Below, one piece after another: positions 25,036-32,778 of a DNA stretch of 36,695 nt. Below the pieces are notes generated by a model that was given only the letters and a program-made list of their open reading frames with translations, ran no database searches and was not told where the DNA came from. The stretch is from Bradyrhizobium liaoningense (GTDB taxonomy: Bacteria > Pseudomonadota > Alphaproteobacteria > Rhizobiales > Xanthobacteraceae), in the NCBI RefSeq assembly GCF_018130825.1, contig NZ_JAFCJS010000017.1, positions 1 to 36,695 of the forward strand, written 5' to 3'. The position numbers were made by a program, and so were the translations under genes. Each line of letters begins with the position of its first letter. Within the stretch, counting starts at the first letter, position 1.

Positions 25036-26148
25036 CTAAACCTTCCCGCTGCCGCAGATCAGCTTCAGCGCGTGCCACTCCTTGTCGGTCAGCAGCGGAG
25101 GGCCGCTGACAGGACGATCTTCCTTCGTCATGCGGGCGAGGCGGTCCTCGGTCAGCGGATGGCTGGCGAGGATATTCGTCAGACCGGAGCCGCCTTCCTT
25201 GCCGGTGATGCGGAACATCAGCTCGGCCGCAGGCTTCGGCGAGCGGCCGAGCTTGTGCATGATCTCGATCGCGAACGTATCCGCAGCGGTCTCGGCCTCG
25301 CGCGAATAGGAAGCCTCGACCACGCTACGCGAGGCGAAGATCACCGCGGATGAGCCGGTGACGTCGCCGAACAACAGGCCAATCAGGAACGACGTGCCGC
25401 CGTTGTAGATCAGCCCGCGCATGTTGTCGTGATGCTTGAGATGACCGAGCTCGTGAGCGAGGATGCCCGCGATCTCGTCAGGGCTTTCCGCCTTGTCGAG
25501 CAAGCCCTTCAGCACGAACACCTTGCCGCCGGGCAGCGCGAACGCGTTCGGCACCGCGGTCGGCAGCACGCCCGCGGTCATGGAATCGTCTTCGAGGCCG
25601 GCGGCATCGCGCAGGCGGTTGACGAGCTTGGTGAAGGCGGCCTTGCCCGCGGGATCCTCGCAGACGCTGCGGCCAAAAATGGTCTTCATCTGCACTTCGG
25701 CGGCATCGCCAATGCGCCGTTCGACCGGCTTCGGCACCAGCGGCGCGAGACGGTCGGCGGCGAGCGGCACGCCGAACAGCACGACGCAGACGATGGAGAC
25801 GGCAGCCGCCACCGACCAGCCGACGATCTTGGCGATACCGCGGCGCGAGGTCTGGTGCTCGTCGAGACGGGGGCAGCGGGCGATCACATCCGCCGCGAGC
25901 GCGGCATCGCGGATCTCGAGCCGTGCCAGCGGCGGCGCAGCGGTGCAGGCGAGACGCAGCAGACCGGCCGGACTGTCGGCGCGGCGGATATCGGCATAGG
26001 CCCAGCGCGCGGGCGTTCCGCCCTCCTCGACGATCTCGAGCGTCTCGCCGAGCGTCAGCGTCACGTGCCGCCTGCGACTGGATACGCCGTCGAAGAAGAT
26101 GGTCGGCTTGGCCGGTTGCGCCGGGGCCTCGGTAGACAACTCACTCAC
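25036..26148 (-). CDS. M48-family zinc metallopeptidase, membrane anchored
   Basis: The protein has 370 residues. Residues 1-95 form a small cytoplasmic-type beta domain. One transmembrane helix (about 107-130) follows, then the peptidase: zinc motif HELGH at 232-236 and third ligand Glu286 in SREAETAAD. M48 members such as BepA and LoiP work in periplasmic protein quality control, while HtpX works at the inner membrane; orientation here is probably periplasmic. It lies three bases after the YjgN-like gene, so both form one operon. Its TAG stop abuts the convergent upp stop with no base between. Confidence 0.85.
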   Translation of the reverse strand: MSELSTEAPAQPAKPTIFFDGVSSRRRHVTLTLGETLEIVEEGGTPARWAYADIRRADSPAGLLRLACTAAPPLARLEIRDAALAADVIARCPRLDEHQTSRRGIAKIVGWSVAAAVSIVCVVLFGVPLAADRLAPLVPKPVERRIGDAAEVQMKTIFGRSVCEDPAGKAAFTKLVNRLRDAAGLEDDSMTAGVLPTAVPNAFALPGGKVFVLKGLLDKAESPDEIAGILAHELGHLKHHDNMRGLIYNGGTSFLIGLLFGDVTGSSAVIFASRSVVEASYSREAETAADTFAIEIMHKLGRSPKPAAELMFRITGKEGGSGLTNILASHPLTEDRLARMTKEDRPVSGPPLLTDKEWHALKLICGSGKV

Positions 26149-26151
26149 AGC

Positions 26152-27297
26152 TCAGAATCCCGCGACATCGAGCCCGTCGGCAAAGCCTTCGCCGAGCGCG
26201 CTGGCCAGTTCGCCACTGCCGCGCACGTCCGCAGCGGCCGCGATGTTGTGCACCTCGACGGTCTCCAGCACCTTGGCCCAGAGATCACGCTGAAGATAGA
26301 CGCGCATCACGATGTTGATGGCAAGGGCGACCGCGAAGTAACCGATGACCATGATCACCAGCATCGGGATGCTCTTGGCGGGATCGCCGGGCCCGAACAG
26401 CTGCTCGGCCGAAAGGCCGCTCAGCTGGACGACGAGCGCGGTGGCGCCTCCGAGATAGGCGCCGAAGATCATCGAGAGCAGCACCCACCAGCCGATCACC
26501 TTCCAGTACAGGCCGTAGAACGCGTTGTGCGGCAATTCCGAGGACAGGCTGACGCCGCCGATGCGGATGCCGTCCAGCCACCAGCGCCACTCGCGCGCCT
26601 TGAACTCGGCATAGAAGAACGGCGCGAGCGGAAAGATGATCAGCGCGATCGGGCTGAGCAGCCACAGCCACCAGCCGCGCTTGAAGAAGGTCCAGCCGTT
26701 GCCTTCGAAATCGCCGCGCAAATCGCCGTAATGGGTGTGCCGCATCTTGTAACGTTCGAGTGACGCCTCGCGCCAGGGCAGCGCCAGGCCGAGGGTCAAG
26801 AACACCAGGAGGCCCCACGCCATGGCGCGGACCGCATAGGCCCAGCCGGAGCCGTCCATCCAGAACCGCACGCCGCGCCAGACCGTGCGCGTCAGGCGAT
26901 AGCGCCGCGCGCGAAAGATCGCGAACTGGCCGAAGGCGTAGAAGCTGATGAACAGCGGCGTCGAGGCAAACCCCTGCCAGCGCTCGAACTCGATGCCGAT
27001 GAGGAAGTAGGCGAGATAAATCGGCACCAGGATCGCGAGCGCGAACAGGAAGCCGACCAGGAGCTCCTTGCCGCGGCCGGTATATTCGGCGGCGTCGCCG
27101 TCGATCGCGGTATGCGTCCACAGATGACGCCGGATGTCGGTGACCAGCCAGAACCGGTAGAAGCCGAAGGTGACGAGCTCCAGCATGGCACCCTTGGTGA
27201 CCATTTTGCGGAACTCGGAGCGGTCGCCGCTGAAGTCCACGCGCGTCGGCGGCAGCGGCGGCGGGACCGGTTCGGAGCCAATGGGGGCCCATTGCAT
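26152..27297 (-). CDS. YjgN/DUF898-family membrane protein
   Basis: The protein has 381 residues from the ATG at 27297, with about eight hydrophobic segments and many Trp and aromatic residues (GWWLWLLSPIALIIFPLAPF). Family features include FGFYRFWLVTDIRRHLW, MRHTHYGDLRGDF and a repeated two-half layout, which is DUF898 (YjgN). Function is unknown; it is often beside an M48 peptidase, as here. The start is uncertain: GTG at 27306 or TTG at 27342 are in frame and none has a strong ribosome-binding site. It is upstream of and coupled to the peptidase gene. Confidence 0.78.
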   Translation of the reverse strand: MQWAPIGSEPVPPPLPPTRVDFSGDRSEFRKMVTKGAMLELVTFGFYRFWLVTDIRRHLWTHTAIDGDAAEYTGRGKELLVGFLFALAILVPIYLAYFLIGIEFERWQGFASTPLFISFYAFGQFAIFRARRYRLTRTVWRGVRFWMDGSGWAYAVRAMAWGLLVFLTLGLALPWREASLERYKMRHTHYGDLRGDFEGNGWTFFKRGWWLWLLSPIALIIFPLAPFFYAEFKAREWRWWLDGIRIGGVSLSSELPHNAFYGLYWKVIGWWVLLSMIFGAYLGGATALVVQLSGLSAEQLFGPGDPAKSIPMLVIMVIGYFAVALAINIVMRVYLQRDLWAKVLETVEVHNIAAAADVRGSGELASALGEGFADGLDVAGF

Positions 27298-27466
27298 GTC
27301 GTTCACGGCGGCAACCTCGGGGTGCGGACCTGTCGGGGGCAAACTTATAGATCAGAGATTGGTCGATCCCCAAGATGGGCGGGTTCGATTTACCCCGATT
27401 CCAGGTCGATTTCTTGCATGATTTCATGACGAACGGCGTGCGGCAGGTCACGCTGGCGGATGTCCC

Positions 27467-27552
27467 GTAGCCCGGATGGAGCGCAAGCGTAATCCGGGTT
27501 TCGAGCCACCATTGGCACTGTCCCGGATTTCGCTTCGCTCCATCCGGGCTAC
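27467..27552. repeat. Palindromic intergenic repeat (REP-like)
   Basis: An 86-base element has ends GTAGCCCGGATGGAGCG (27467 on) and CGCTCCATCCGGGCTAC (to 27552), with inner arms AATCCGGG/CCCGGATT. It can fold into a long hairpin. Such elements are dispersed in Bradyrhizobium genomes. It lies in the 393-base gap upstream of the first P450, before the P450 promoter; the remaining sequence of the gap carries no other gene. Confidence 0.75.
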
Positions 27553-27595
27553 GCTCCCGCCCTCTCGCAAGGGTTGGATGTGGCAAAACTCTCCC

Positions 27596-27624
27596 TTGCT
27601 CCGGCGCAGACAACCGGCTGTAAT
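27596..27624 (+). promoter_or_regulatory. Likely promoter of the CYP153 genes
   Basis: TTGCTC (27596-27601) and TGTAAT (27619-27624) are spaced by exactly 17 bases, 67 bases before the first P450 start codon. It would drive both P450 genes. Confidence 0.5.
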
Positions 27625-27690
27625 TGCAAATCAAATACCGCAGCGCAGAATTCAAAAAAGACGCGCGGAGGAATGCCAGGGAGAACGGTC

Positions 27691-28956
27691 ATGCATGGGA
27701 CCATGGAGAGCGCGTCCAAGCTCGACGCACTTCGCGAGCGCGCGTCGACATTGCCGCTGGAGCAGTTCGATCCGGGCGATCCGGAGCTGTTCAGGACCGA
27801 TACGTTCTGGCCGTATTTCGATCGCCTGCGCCGGGAAGATCCCGTGCACTACTGCAAGGACTCGATGTTCGGGCCGTACTGGTCGGTGACGCGCTACAAC
27901 GACATCATGGAGATCGAGACCAACCATTCGGTGTTCTCCTCCGCTTCCGCGCTCGGCGGCATCACCATCCGCGACATCGATCCGGATCTACGCCGCGAGA
28001 GTTTCATCTCGATGGATCCGCCGCGCCACGCCGCCCAGCGCAAGACCGTGGCGCCGATGTTCACGCCGACGCATCTGGACAATCTCGCGCTCAACATCCG
28101 CAAGCGCTCGGCCGAGTGCCTGGACAATCTTCCCCGCGGCGAGATGTTCGACTGGGTCGACCGCGTCTCGATCGAGCTCACCACGCAGATGCTCGCGGTG
28201 CTGTTCGACTTCCCCTGGGAGGACCGCCGCAAGCTGACGCGCTGGTCGGATATCGCCACCACCATTCCCGGTCCCGACGGCCTCGTCGCCACCGAGGACG
28301 AGCGGCAGGCCGAGCTGACGGAATGCGCGGGCTATTTTGCCCGCCTCTGGAAGGAGCGCATCGAACAGCCGCCGAAGAGCGACCTCCTGTCGATGATGGC
28401 GCATGGCGCCGCGACGCGTGACATGGACGCCAAGAACTTCCTCGGCAATCTCGTCCTCTTGATCGTCGGCGGCAACGACACCACGCGCAACACCATGTCG
28501 GGCTCGCTTCTCGCGCTGAGCCAGCATCCGGAGCAGTATCGCAAGCTGCGCGAAAACCCTGCCTTGCTCGACAGCTTCGTCCCCGAAGTGATCCGCTGGC
28601 AGACGCCGCTGGCGCATATGCGCCGCACCGCGCTCTCCGACTTCGAGTTCCGCGGCAAGCAGATCAAGAAAGGTGACAAGGTCGTGATGTGGTACGTCTC
28701 CGGCAACCGGGACGAAGAGGCGATCGAGAAACCTTACGATTTCATCATCGACCGCGCGCGGCCGCGCACGCATCTCTCCTTCGGCTTCGGCATCCACCGC
28801 TGCGTGGGCCTCAGGCTTGCTGAACTCCAGCTCAAGATTATTTGGGAGGAGATCCTCAAGCGTTTCGACCATATTGACGTGGTCGGCGAACCCAAGCGGG
28901 TCTATTCGAGTTTCGTGAAGGGGCTTGAGGCGTTGCCGGTGAAGATTGCGGCGTAA
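27691..28956 (+). CDS. Cytochrome P450, CYP153 family (alkane/fatty-acid terminal hydroxylase)
   Basis: The protein has 421 residues from the ATG at 27691, which has GGGAGA eight bases upstream; the frame opens earlier at 27574. P450 hallmarks: oxygen-activation I-helix LLIVGGNDTTRN, ExxR in PEVIRWQTP, heme loop HLSFGFGIHRCVG (ligand Cys371). CYP153 signatures include EDPVHYCKDSMFGPYWSV, SIELTTQMLAVLFDFPW, RRKLTRWSD and WYVSGNRD. CYP153 enzymes put a hydroxyl on the terminal carbon of alkanes or fatty acids and need a ferredoxin and a ferredoxin reductase; neither is encoded here. The second, closely related P450 follows 96 bases on. Confidence 0.9.
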   Translation: MHGTMESASKLDALRERASTLPLEQFDPGDPELFRTDTFWPYFDRLRREDPVHYCKDSMFGPYWSVTRYNDIMEIETNHSVFSSASALGGITIRDIDPDLRRESFISMDPPRHAAQRKTVAPMFTPTHLDNLALNIRKRSAECLDNLPRGEMFDWVDRVSIELTTQMLAVLFDFPWEDRRKLTRWSDIATTIPGPDGLVATEDERQAELTECAGYFARLWKERIEQPPKSDLLSMMAHGAATRDMDAKNFLGNLVLLIVGGNDTTRNTMSGSLLALSQHPEQYRKLRENPALLDSFVPEVIRWQTPLAHMRRTALSDFEFRGKQIKKGDKVVMWYVSGNRDEEAIEKPYDFIIDRARPRTHLSFGFGIHRCVGLRLAELQLKIIWEEILKRFDHIDVVGEPKRVYSSFVKGLEALPVKIAA

Positions 28957-28969
28957 ACGAAGAACTCCC

Positions 28970-29025
28970 CCTCTCCCCGCATCCGCCTTCGCTGAAGCTA
29001 CGGCGTGACAGGGCGGAGAGAGGCG
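28970..29025. repeat. Inverted repeat between the two P450 genes
   Basis: CTCTCC (28971-28976) and GGAGAG (29015-29020) bracket an inner hairpin of the type CCGCC...GGCG. It looks like a fragment of another dispersed repeat; it could stall or process a shared transcript. Confidence 0.4.
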
Positions 29026-29052
29026 AAGGAAGCACCAACTGGAGCCACGACC

Positions 29053-30327
29053 ATGAACATCCAAGCACCGGTTAAAGTGGACAGGGCCGAACGCATGCGC
29101 AGGGCGCGCGAGGAAGCCTATGCGACGCCGCTGTCGCAATTCCATCCGGGCGCCCCACGGTTGTTCCAGGACGACACGCTGTGGCCATGGTTCGAGCGGC
29201 TGCGCAAGGAAGAGCCGGTACATTACTGCACCAACGCGCCAATCGAGCCGTACTGGTCGGTGGTGAAATACAACGACATCATGCATGTCGACACCAACCA
29301 CGGCATCTTCTCGTCGGACTCCACGCTCGGCGGCATCTCGATCCGCGACGTGCCGGAAGGCTACGACTATCCGAGCTTCATCGCGATGGACCAGCCCCGG
29401 CATTCGGCACAACGCAAGACGGTGTCGCCGATGTTCACGCCGACACACCTTGACGAGCTGGCAAAGCTGATCCGCCAGCGTTCGCAGACCGTGCTGGACA
29501 ATCTGCCGCGCAACGAGACCTTCAATTTCGTCGAACGCGTCTCGATCGAATTGACCACGCAGATGCTGGCGACCCTGTTCGACTTCCCCTGGGAGGAACG
29601 GCGCAAGCTGACGCGCTGGTCCGACGTCTCCACCGCACTCCCCAAGAGCGGCATCGTCGCCTCGGCCGAGGAACGCCGCCGCGAGATGGACGAATGCTAC
29701 GCCTACATGTCCAAGCTCTGGAACGAGCGCGTCAACTCCGCGCCGCGCAACGACCTCTTGTCGCTGATGGCCCATAACGACGCCACACGGCACATGGACC
29801 CCGACAACCTCATGGGCAACATCATCCTGCTCATCGTCGGCGGCAACGACACCACGCGCAACACCATGACCGGCTCGGTGCTGGCGCTGAACGAGAACCC
29901 GGAGCAGTACGACAAGCTCCGCGCCAACCCTGAAATGATCGATTCCATGGTGCCCGAGGTGATCCGCTGGCAGACGCCGCTCGCGCATATGCGGCGCACC
30001 GCGCTTGCCGATACCGAAATCGGCGGCAAGCACATCAAGAAGGGCGACCGCGTCGTGATGTGGTACGTCTCGGGCAACCGCGACGACGAGATGTTCGAGA
30101 ACCCCAACGAGTTCATCATCGACCGCCCGCGCCCGCGCACCCACCTCTCCTTCGGCTTCGGCATCCATCGCTGCGTCGGCATGCGCCTCGCCGAGCTGCA
30201 GTTGCGGATCGTCTGGGAGGAGATGCTGAAGCGGTTCGACCGCATCGAGGTGGTCGGCGAGCCCAAGCGGATCTATTCGAGCTTTATCAAGGGGTATGAG
30301 TCACTGCCGGTGAGGATTCCGGCCTGA
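29053..30327 (+). CDS. Second cytochrome P450 of the CYP153 family
   Basis: The protein has 424 residues from the ATG at 29053 (GGAG eight bases upstream), with a long basic N-terminal helix (MNIQAPVKVDRAERMRRARE). Hallmarks: EEPVHYCTNAPIEPYWSVV, SIELTTQMLATLFDFPW, I-helix LLIVGGNDTTRN, ExxR in PEVIRWQTP, heme loop HLSFGFGIHRCVG (Cys374). It is very similar to the preceding P450 and clearly its tandem duplicate, yet differs in the substrate-recognition regions, for example FGPYW/IEPYW and IPGPDG/LPKSG. Probably co-transcribed. Its 3' end is followed by a 105-base palindromic repeat, then the convergent LysR gene. Confidence 0.9.
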   Translation: MNIQAPVKVDRAERMRRAREEAYATPLSQFHPGAPRLFQDDTLWPWFERLRKEEPVHYCTNAPIEPYWSVVKYNDIMHVDTNHGIFSSDSTLGGISIRDVPEGYDYPSFIAMDQPRHSAQRKTVSPMFTPTHLDELAKLIRQRSQTVLDNLPRNETFNFVERVSIELTTQMLATLFDFPWEERRKLTRWSDVSTALPKSGIVASAEERRREMDECYAYMSKLWNERVNSAPRNDLLSLMAHNDATRHMDPDNLMGNIILLIVGGNDTTRNTMTGSVLALNENPEQYDKLRANPEMIDSMVPEVIRWQTPLAHMRRTALADTEIGGKHIKKGDRVVMWYVSGNRDDEMFENPNEFIIDRPRPRTHLSFGFGIHRCVGMRLAELQLRIVWEEMLKRFDRIEVVGEPKRIYSSFIKGYESLPVRIPA

Positions 30328-30358
30328 GACGAGGACGCGCGGCGCGCCCAACTTTGTC

Positions 30359-30463
30359 CCCTCACCCTGAGGAGCCTGCGCAGCAGGCGTCTCGAAGGGC
30401 GAGGCCACCGGCCGGGCCTTCATCCTTCGAGACGCGCGCAAGAGCGCGCTCCTCAGGATGAGG
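30359..30463. repeat. 105-base palindromic repeat, copy 1
   Basis: Begins CCCTCACCCTGAGGAG and ends GCTCCTCAGGATGAGG, with inner arms GCGTCTCGAAGG and CCTTCGAGACGC. The second copy is at 34758-34862, of the same length, with few differences, mostly at the first loop. It lies between the convergent second P450 and LysR genes, where it can act as a transcript end. Dispersed repeat of the Bradyrhizobium type. Confidence 0.85.
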
Positions 30464-30553
30464 AACTGGCACCTCCAGCTATAAAATTCCGGCATGACAG
30501 ATCGCGCCAGATGCGAAGGCAAGATGGCGCGCGACTGTTCTACGACACAGCAT

Positions 30554-31474
30554 CTAACTCAACTTGATGTCCCACACGCCTTCCTTGCGGCAGGCGGCGA
30601 CCTCCTCGCGCAGGAGTGCGGTGATGGCGAGCGAGGCCGTCGAGGCCGGGCGGTCGATTGGAGAAGCGAAAATGAGCTCGCGCGTCATCGGCTTGGACAC
30701 GGCGGTGGTTTCCAGCCGCCCCTCCGCGACCTCGCCGTGGACCGACGAGGGCGGCAGCAGCGCGAAGCCGAGGCCCTCCTCGACGAGGCTGGTCAGCACG
30801 CGGAAGGAATCCGCTTCCAGCTGGACGTCGAGCTTGATCTTGCGCTGGGCGGCGGCGTGCTCGATCAGCGCGCGGAGGCCGTGGGAATGACTGGGCAGCA
30901 CCAGGCGTTGCCGCAGCAGCCAGCCGATGTCGACGTTCTTCTTGCGCGCGAGCCCGCAGCCGCGCGGGCCGACGGCGACGATGTTGTCGCGGCCGAGGCT
31001 CTGCACATTGAGGTGCAGATCGGCCGAGCGGCCGTAGAGGATGGCGAGATCCATCTCGCCGCGATGCAGCCATTCGACCAGATGGCCGCTGTAGCTCTCG
31101 ACAATGCGCAGCGAGATGCCGGGAAACTTTTCGACGCAGCGCCGCGCAAAGCGCGCCGACAGCACGCAGCTCACGGTCGGAACCAGGCCGAGCACGACCT
31201 GGCCGGACGGCGGCCCCTTGGCGGACTGGATGTCGTCGCGGATCTGATCGATCTGCCGCACGATGCCGGAGGTGCGCGCGAGCAAAAGACGCCCGGCCTC
31301 GGTCAGCACCATGCCGCGGCCGTTGCGGGTGAACAGCTCGGTGCGCAGCTCGTGTTCCAGCAGCTTGATCTGCCTGGACAGCGCCGGCTGCGCCACGCGC
31401 AGCGTGTCGGAAGCCTTGGAGAGGCTGCCGAGCTCCGCCACGCAACTGAAGGTCCTGAGCTGCCGGAAATCCAT
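30554..31474 (-). CDS. LysR-family transcriptional regulator
   Basis: The protein has 306 residues from the ATG at 31474. The N-terminal winged helix-turn-helix is MDFRQLRTFSCVAELGSLS with AQPALSRQIKLLEHELRTEL; the effector-binding domain follows from about 90. It is divergent from the acyl-CoA dehydrogenase operon, the standard layout for a LysR activator of that operon; the effector may be an acyl-CoA or its acid. The frame extends upstream by three codons. A T-N-A type inverted repeat (31499-31518) lies in the intergenic region. Confidence 0.9.
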   Translation of the reverse strand: MDFRQLRTFSCVAELGSLSKASDTLRVAQPALSRQIKLLEHELRTELFTRNGRGMVLTEAGRLLLARTSGIVRQIDQIRDDIQSAKGPPSGQVVLGLVPTVSCVLSARFARRCVEKFPGISLRIVESYSGHLVEWLHRGEMDLAILYGRSADLHLNVQSLGRDNIVAVGPRGCGLARKKNVDIGWLLRQRLVLPSHSHGLRALIEHAAAQRKIKLDVQLEADSFRVLTSLVEEGLGFALLPPSSVHGEVAEGRLETTAVSKPMTRELIFASPIDRPASTASLAITALLREEVAACRKEGVWDIKLS

Positions 31475-31498
31475 GCTTGCCAATCCTGGAAGGCTACT

Positions 31499-31518
31499 TC
31501 ATACGCTATAACAAATGA
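31499..31518. promoter_or_regulatory. Candidate LysR-type operator
   Basis: TCAT (31499-31502) and ATGA (31515-31518) form a short inverted repeat separated by 12 AT-rich bases, in the LysR/acyl-CoA dehydrogenase divergent region, as expected for a LysR T-N11-A box. It is 24 bases upstream of the LysR start. Confidence 0.4.
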
Positions 31519-31530
31519 GCATAGGGGGCG

Positions 31531-31550
31531 GGCGTTGTTTTCACAACGCC
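31531..31550. promoter_or_regulatory. Perfect 8-bp inverted repeat in the acyl-CoA dehydrogenase leader
   Basis: GGCGTTGT (31531-31538), loop TTTC, ACAACGCC (31543-31550). It is located 50 bases before the dehydrogenase ATG. It is either a second operator or a small RNA hairpin in the leader. Confidence 0.45.
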
Positions 31551-31599
31551 TGAGGATCGGCCGGCGTTATCTTAACTGCCGCTAGATACGGGAAACGCC

Positions 31600-32769
31600 A
31601 TGAGTGAAGAACACCACACCGAAGATCACGCCGACATCCGCGAAGCCGTCGCCAAGCTCTGTGCGCAGTTTCCCGGCGAATACTGGCGCAAGCTCGATCG
31701 CGAGATGGCCTATCCCAAGGCCTTCGTCGATGCGCTGACCGAGGCCGGTTATCTCTCGGTGCTGATCCCCGAGGAATATGGCGGCGCGGGGCTGAAACTG
31801 TCCGCCGCGGCGGCGATCCTGGAAGAGATCCAGCGCGCGGGCTGCAACGGCGGCGGCTGCCACGCCCAGATGTACACGATGGGCACGGTGCTGCGGCACG
31901 GCAATGCCGAGCAGAAGGCAAAATACCTGCCGAAGATCGCGAGCGGCGAATTGCGCCTGCAGGCGTTCGGCGTCACCGAGCCGACCAGCGGCACCGATAC
32001 CTCCTCGCTGAAGACCTTTGCGCGCAAGGAAGGCAACGACAGCTATATCGTCAACGGCCAGAAGATCTGGACCAGCCGCGCCGAGCATTCCGATCTGATG
32101 GTGCTGCTGGCGCGCACTACGCCGAAGGAGCAGGCCAAGAAGCGCACGGATGGTCTCTCCGTCTTCATCGTCGACATGCGCGAGGCCAAGAACAATGGCC
32201 TGGAGATCCGCCCCATCCGCACCATGATGAACCACGCCACCACCGAAGTGTTCTTCACCGACATGAAGGTGCCGGCGGAGAATCTGATCGGCGAGGAAGG
32301 CAAGGGCTTTCGCTACATCCTCTCCGGCATGAATGCCGAGCGTATCCTGATCGCGGCCGAATGCATTGGCGACGCCAAATGGTTCATTGCCAAGGCGACG
32401 AACTACGCCAAGGAGCGCAGCGTTTTCGGTCGTCCCATCGGCCAGAATCAGGGCATCCAGTTCCCGATCGCGAAGGCCTACGCGTCGATGCGCGCGGCCG
32501 AATTGATGGTGAAGGAAGCGACGCGCAAATACGAGGCCGGGCTCGACTGCGGCGCCGAGGCCAACATGGCCAAGATGCTCGCGGCGGACGCGTCCTGGGA
32601 GGCGGCGAATGCCTGCATCCAGACCCATGGCGGCTTTGGCTTTGCCGAGGAATACGACGTCGAGCGCAAGTTCCGCGAGACTCGGCTCTATCAGGTGGCG
32701 CCGATCTCGACCAACCTCGTGCTGTCTTTCGTCGCCGAGCATGTGCTCGGCATGCCGCGCTCGTACTGA
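31600..32769 (+). CDS. Acyl-CoA dehydrogenase family protein
   Basis: The protein has 389 residues. ACAD motifs: FGVTEPTSGTDTSSL (FAD/substrate region, about 123), IWTSRAEHSD, and QTHGGFGFAEEYDVERKFRE (about 341-360). The usual C-terminal catalytic Glu (YEGTS) is absent: the position reads YQVAPISTNL. A Glu is instead at 247 in GMNAERILIA, the site used by isovaleryl-CoA dehydrogenase. It would therefore oxidise an acyl-CoA with Glu247 as base, or be a non-classical member. Start has GGGAAA upstream. First of three tightly spaced genes with the CoA transferase and hydratase. Confidence 0.88.
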   Translation: MSEEHHTEDHADIREAVAKLCAQFPGEYWRKLDREMAYPKAFVDALTEAGYLSVLIPEEYGGAGLKLSAAAAILEEIQRAGCNGGGCHAQMYTMGTVLRHGNAEQKAKYLPKIASGELRLQAFGVTEPTSGTDTSSLKTFARKEGNDSYIVNGQKIWTSRAEHSDLMVLLARTTPKEQAKKRTDGLSVFIVDMREAKNNGLEIRPIRTMMNHATTEVFFTDMKVPAENLIGEEGKGFRYILSGMNAERILIAAECIGDAKWFIAKATNYAKERSVFGRPIGQNQGIQFPIAKAYASMRAAELMVKEATRKYEAGLDCGAEANMAKMLAADASWEAANACIQTHGGFGFAEEYDVERKFRETRLYQVAPISTNLVLSFVAEHVLGMPRSY

Positions 32770-32778
32770 GGTTGCGCT

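Noticed and set aside
25429..26763. 444-residue plus-strand open frame
   Set aside because: Antisense to the M48 peptidase and YjgN genes; no domain visible.
27467..27552. Remnant insertion sequence
   Set aside because: Palindromic and non-coding with arms typical of REP-like elements; no transposase fragment.
27988..30168. 726-residue minus-strand open frame
   Set aside because: It is the antisense shadow of the two P450 genes; its repeats mirror the duplication, and its composition is His/Arg/Gly-rich and not protein-like.
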